From Vibrionales bacterium SWAT-3 (GTDB taxonomy: Bacteria; Pseudomonadota; Gammaproteobacteria; Enterobacterales; Vibrionaceae), in the NCBI GenBank assembly GCA_000169995.1, contig AAZW01000001.1:62001-126000 (forward strand): a stretch of 64,000 nt of DNA, written 5' to 3'. Below the pieces are notes generated by a model that had not been told where the DNA came from, searched no databases, and was given only the letters and a program-made list of their open reading frames with translations. The translations under genes were made by a program, and so were the position numbers. This document shows, piece after piece, positions 62,896 to 64,000 of this stretch (within the stretch, counting starts at the first letter, position 1; every line of letters begins with the position of its first letter).

Positions 62896-63495
62896 ATGAC
62901 TTCAATACCTAAACACCTACAAGATGCAAAAACACTGCTATCAGAGAATGGTTTCGCAACAGGTGATACTTGGTATCACGGAACCTCTTCAGCATTAATC
63001 GCTTCCATTAAAGGCCAAGGGCTAAAACGCTCAGGCGATAAAGCACTCAACCAGGCCGCCGTAAAAACCATGGCAACCATTGGCAATAACTATACCGAGT
63101 CTGTAGAGCCGGTCTTCCTAACTCAGAGCAAAGAGCTTGCGTATTACTGGGCACAACAAACCGTAAGAGAGCGCAGCGTTCGTTTCGAAGGAGAGGAACA
63201 GCCTGTTGTCTTAGAGGTGAATTTATCTGAAAAGCAACGCGCTAAAGTAAGACCAGACGTTGGCGCAATGAGCTTGCTGATGATGAGTGTGGGCGAACAG
63301 TTCATGGCTCACCTCGCTATGGTTTACCAAGAGAACGACATTACAGGCCCAGATATCGATCTTCGTACTGCAGACCGCATGGATTACCTGAACAAACTGG
63401 GTATGGCGTACATCGATGAAGACATCAGCCGAGCTTGCGTTATGGAGTTATCCGAAAGCGAAGTATCAGAACCTGAATTATCTGAGGCGGAATAA
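62896..63495 (+). CDS. unknown protein with an ADP-ribosyltransferase-like pattern
   Basis: A 199-residue cytoplasmic protein. The pattern WYHGTSSALIASIKGQGLK near residue 25, then VFLTQSKELAYYWAQQ about 50 residues later, resembles the NAD-binding strands of ART-fold proteins (H-[Y]-type), but I cannot place the third catalytic residue with confidence. The C-terminal tail is acidic and repetitive (ESEVSEPELSEAE). I chose the ATG at 62896 over a TTG four codons earlier. Function unknown; a terminator follows. Confidence 0.6.
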   Translation: MTSIPKHLQDAKTLLSENGFATGDTWYHGTSSALIASIKGQGLKRSGDKALNQAAVKTMATIGNNYTESVEPVFLTQSKELAYYWAQQTVRERSVRFEGEEQPVVLEVNLSEKQRAKVRPDVGAMSLLMMSVGEQFMAHLAMVYQENDITGPDIDLRTADRMDYLNKLGMAYIDEDISRACVMELSESEVSEPELSEAE

Positions 63496-63528
63496 ACCGT
63501 TACGAGCTTACGACAAGACACTAGTCAA

Positions 63529-63559
63529 AAAAAATGGCTCCCAATCGGGAGCCATTTTT
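63529..63559. terminator. bidirectional terminator near the right edge
   Basis: AAAAAATGGCTCCC (63529-63542) pairs with GGGAGCCATTTTT (63547-63559), loop AATC. It serves the convergent genes at 62896 and 63593. Confidence 0.9.
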
Positions 63560-63592
63560 GTGTGAGACGTTATATTTGATAGCTAGCTTAGA

Positions 63593-63985
63593 CTACTGAC
63601 ACAAACGGCCTTGCTGCGCGGCCTGAACCATTTCGATATCGCCTTGTAGAGAGCGGTATACAATCGTATTCCACACTTCACCATTATCCATTTCAAACTC
63701 AATCGCGTAATTCAAACCAGCCACCACTTGAGTTCGAACGCTCAAGATTTGTTGAAGCTTTGCAGACGTGTTCATTTGGCTAAGCACGGCGTCTAGCGCT
63801 TGCTCTGCTTGTGGTGTGACTTCACTTTTCGCCCAACCACCAGTTAGGTTTTTAGTACTACAGATCGGATTCGTATTCTCTTGTGATTGAGTCATCACTT
63901 CACCATTCTGACTGCATCCAGCCAGAGCAACCACGCCAACTAAAGTCGCGACTCCAAGTAGTGATGTTAATCGTGCTTTCTTCAT
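63593..63985 (-). CDS. lipoprotein with a cystatin-like domain
   Basis: A 130-residue exported lipoprotein. The lipobox is LAGC (Cys24) after a hydrophobic signal. The mature part shows a cystatin-like motif QVVAGLNYAIEFEM (compare the protease-inhibitor QxVxG loop) followed by a short strand pair. Two further cysteines (ICSTK and the final LCQ) could pair. Protease inhibition is a fold-based guess, not proven for bacterial members. The gene ends in a shared terminator. Confidence 0.75.
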   Translation of the reverse strand: MKKARLTSLLGVATLVGVVALAGCSQNGEVMTQSQENTNPICSTKNLTGGWAKSEVTPQAEQALDAVLSQMNTSAKLQQILSVRTQVVAGLNYAIEFEMDNGEVWNTIVYRSLQGDIEMVQAAQQGRLCQ

Positions 63986-64000
63986 AAATCCTCACTAAAT

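Noticed and set aside
1..64000. CRISPR arrays, rRNA, tRNA, integrase or prophage
   Set aside because: No regularly spaced repeats, conserved RNA genes, integrase or phage structural genes were visible; the only complete mobile element is the IS at 1698-2580.

Overview
The window reads as Vibrio DNA, most likely the second chromosome of a marine species such as a member of the V. splendidus clade. The evidence is a ShyA-type peptidoglycan endopeptidase beside a GGDEF/EAL protein, the divergent hutWXZ / tonB-exbB-exbD-hutBCD heme locus, nadE beside a NadD-like gene, pyrC, a CheV, and a two-enzyme glyoxylate shunt. Several of these are chromosome II genes in V. cholerae. This is inferred from gene content and protein similarity by eye; no database search was run.

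Layout. 1-5.4 kb: edge of an unknown gene, a drug-efflux MFS gene, its divergent LysR partner split by an 883-bp IS5-family insertion, and a c-di-GMP GGDEF/EAL protein. 5.4-9.5 kb: shyA, a CBM48 mini-protein, an unknown membrane-anchored protein, a GFA-family protein and a DUF1275 membrane protein. 9.7-16.6 kb: YjiH-family transporter, a dCache chemoreceptor, a cytoplasmic alpha-amylase with MalT-box-like sites upstream, ppiC and cheV. 16.7-25.9 kb: an adenosyltransferase-like protein, then the heme uptake and use locus arranged around a Fur-box-like divergent promoter, then a TetR-like regulator. 26.4-39.4 kb: housekeeping and small genes (DUF406, DUF1496, a perfect 20-residue-repeat protein, an acyltransferase, NadD-like/nadE, a MOSC-reductase-ferredoxin fusion, YqaE/Pmp3, pyrC with a PurR-like box, DUF808, a frameshifted M14 hydrolase, a BCCT transporter).

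39.8-62.7 kb is the metabolic centrepiece: a taurine (C2 sulfonate) dissimilation island joined to the glyoxylate shunt. Taurine would enter through a TRAP transporter (DctPQM type), be deaminated to sulfoacetaldehyde by TauXY, be cleaved by Xsc to acetyl phosphate and sulfite, then be converted to acetyl-CoA by Pta, while TauE exports sulfite. Acetyl-CoA then meets isocitrate lyase and malate synthase G, encoded 3-7 kb away. An IclR and a LysR regulator and an aldehyde dehydrogenase (possibly SafD-like) complete the set.

Unexpected passengers lie inside this island: a periplasmic tandem-Cache protein at the end of the TRAP operon, an FRG-domain protein in AT-rich DNA between tauX and xsc, and an orphan CobS/CobT-like AAA+/VWA pair between xsc and pta whose ATPase gene carries an in-frame TGA. 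The window ends with an ART-like hypothetical protein and a cystatin-like lipoprotein. No rRNA, tRNA or CRISPR array was seen.
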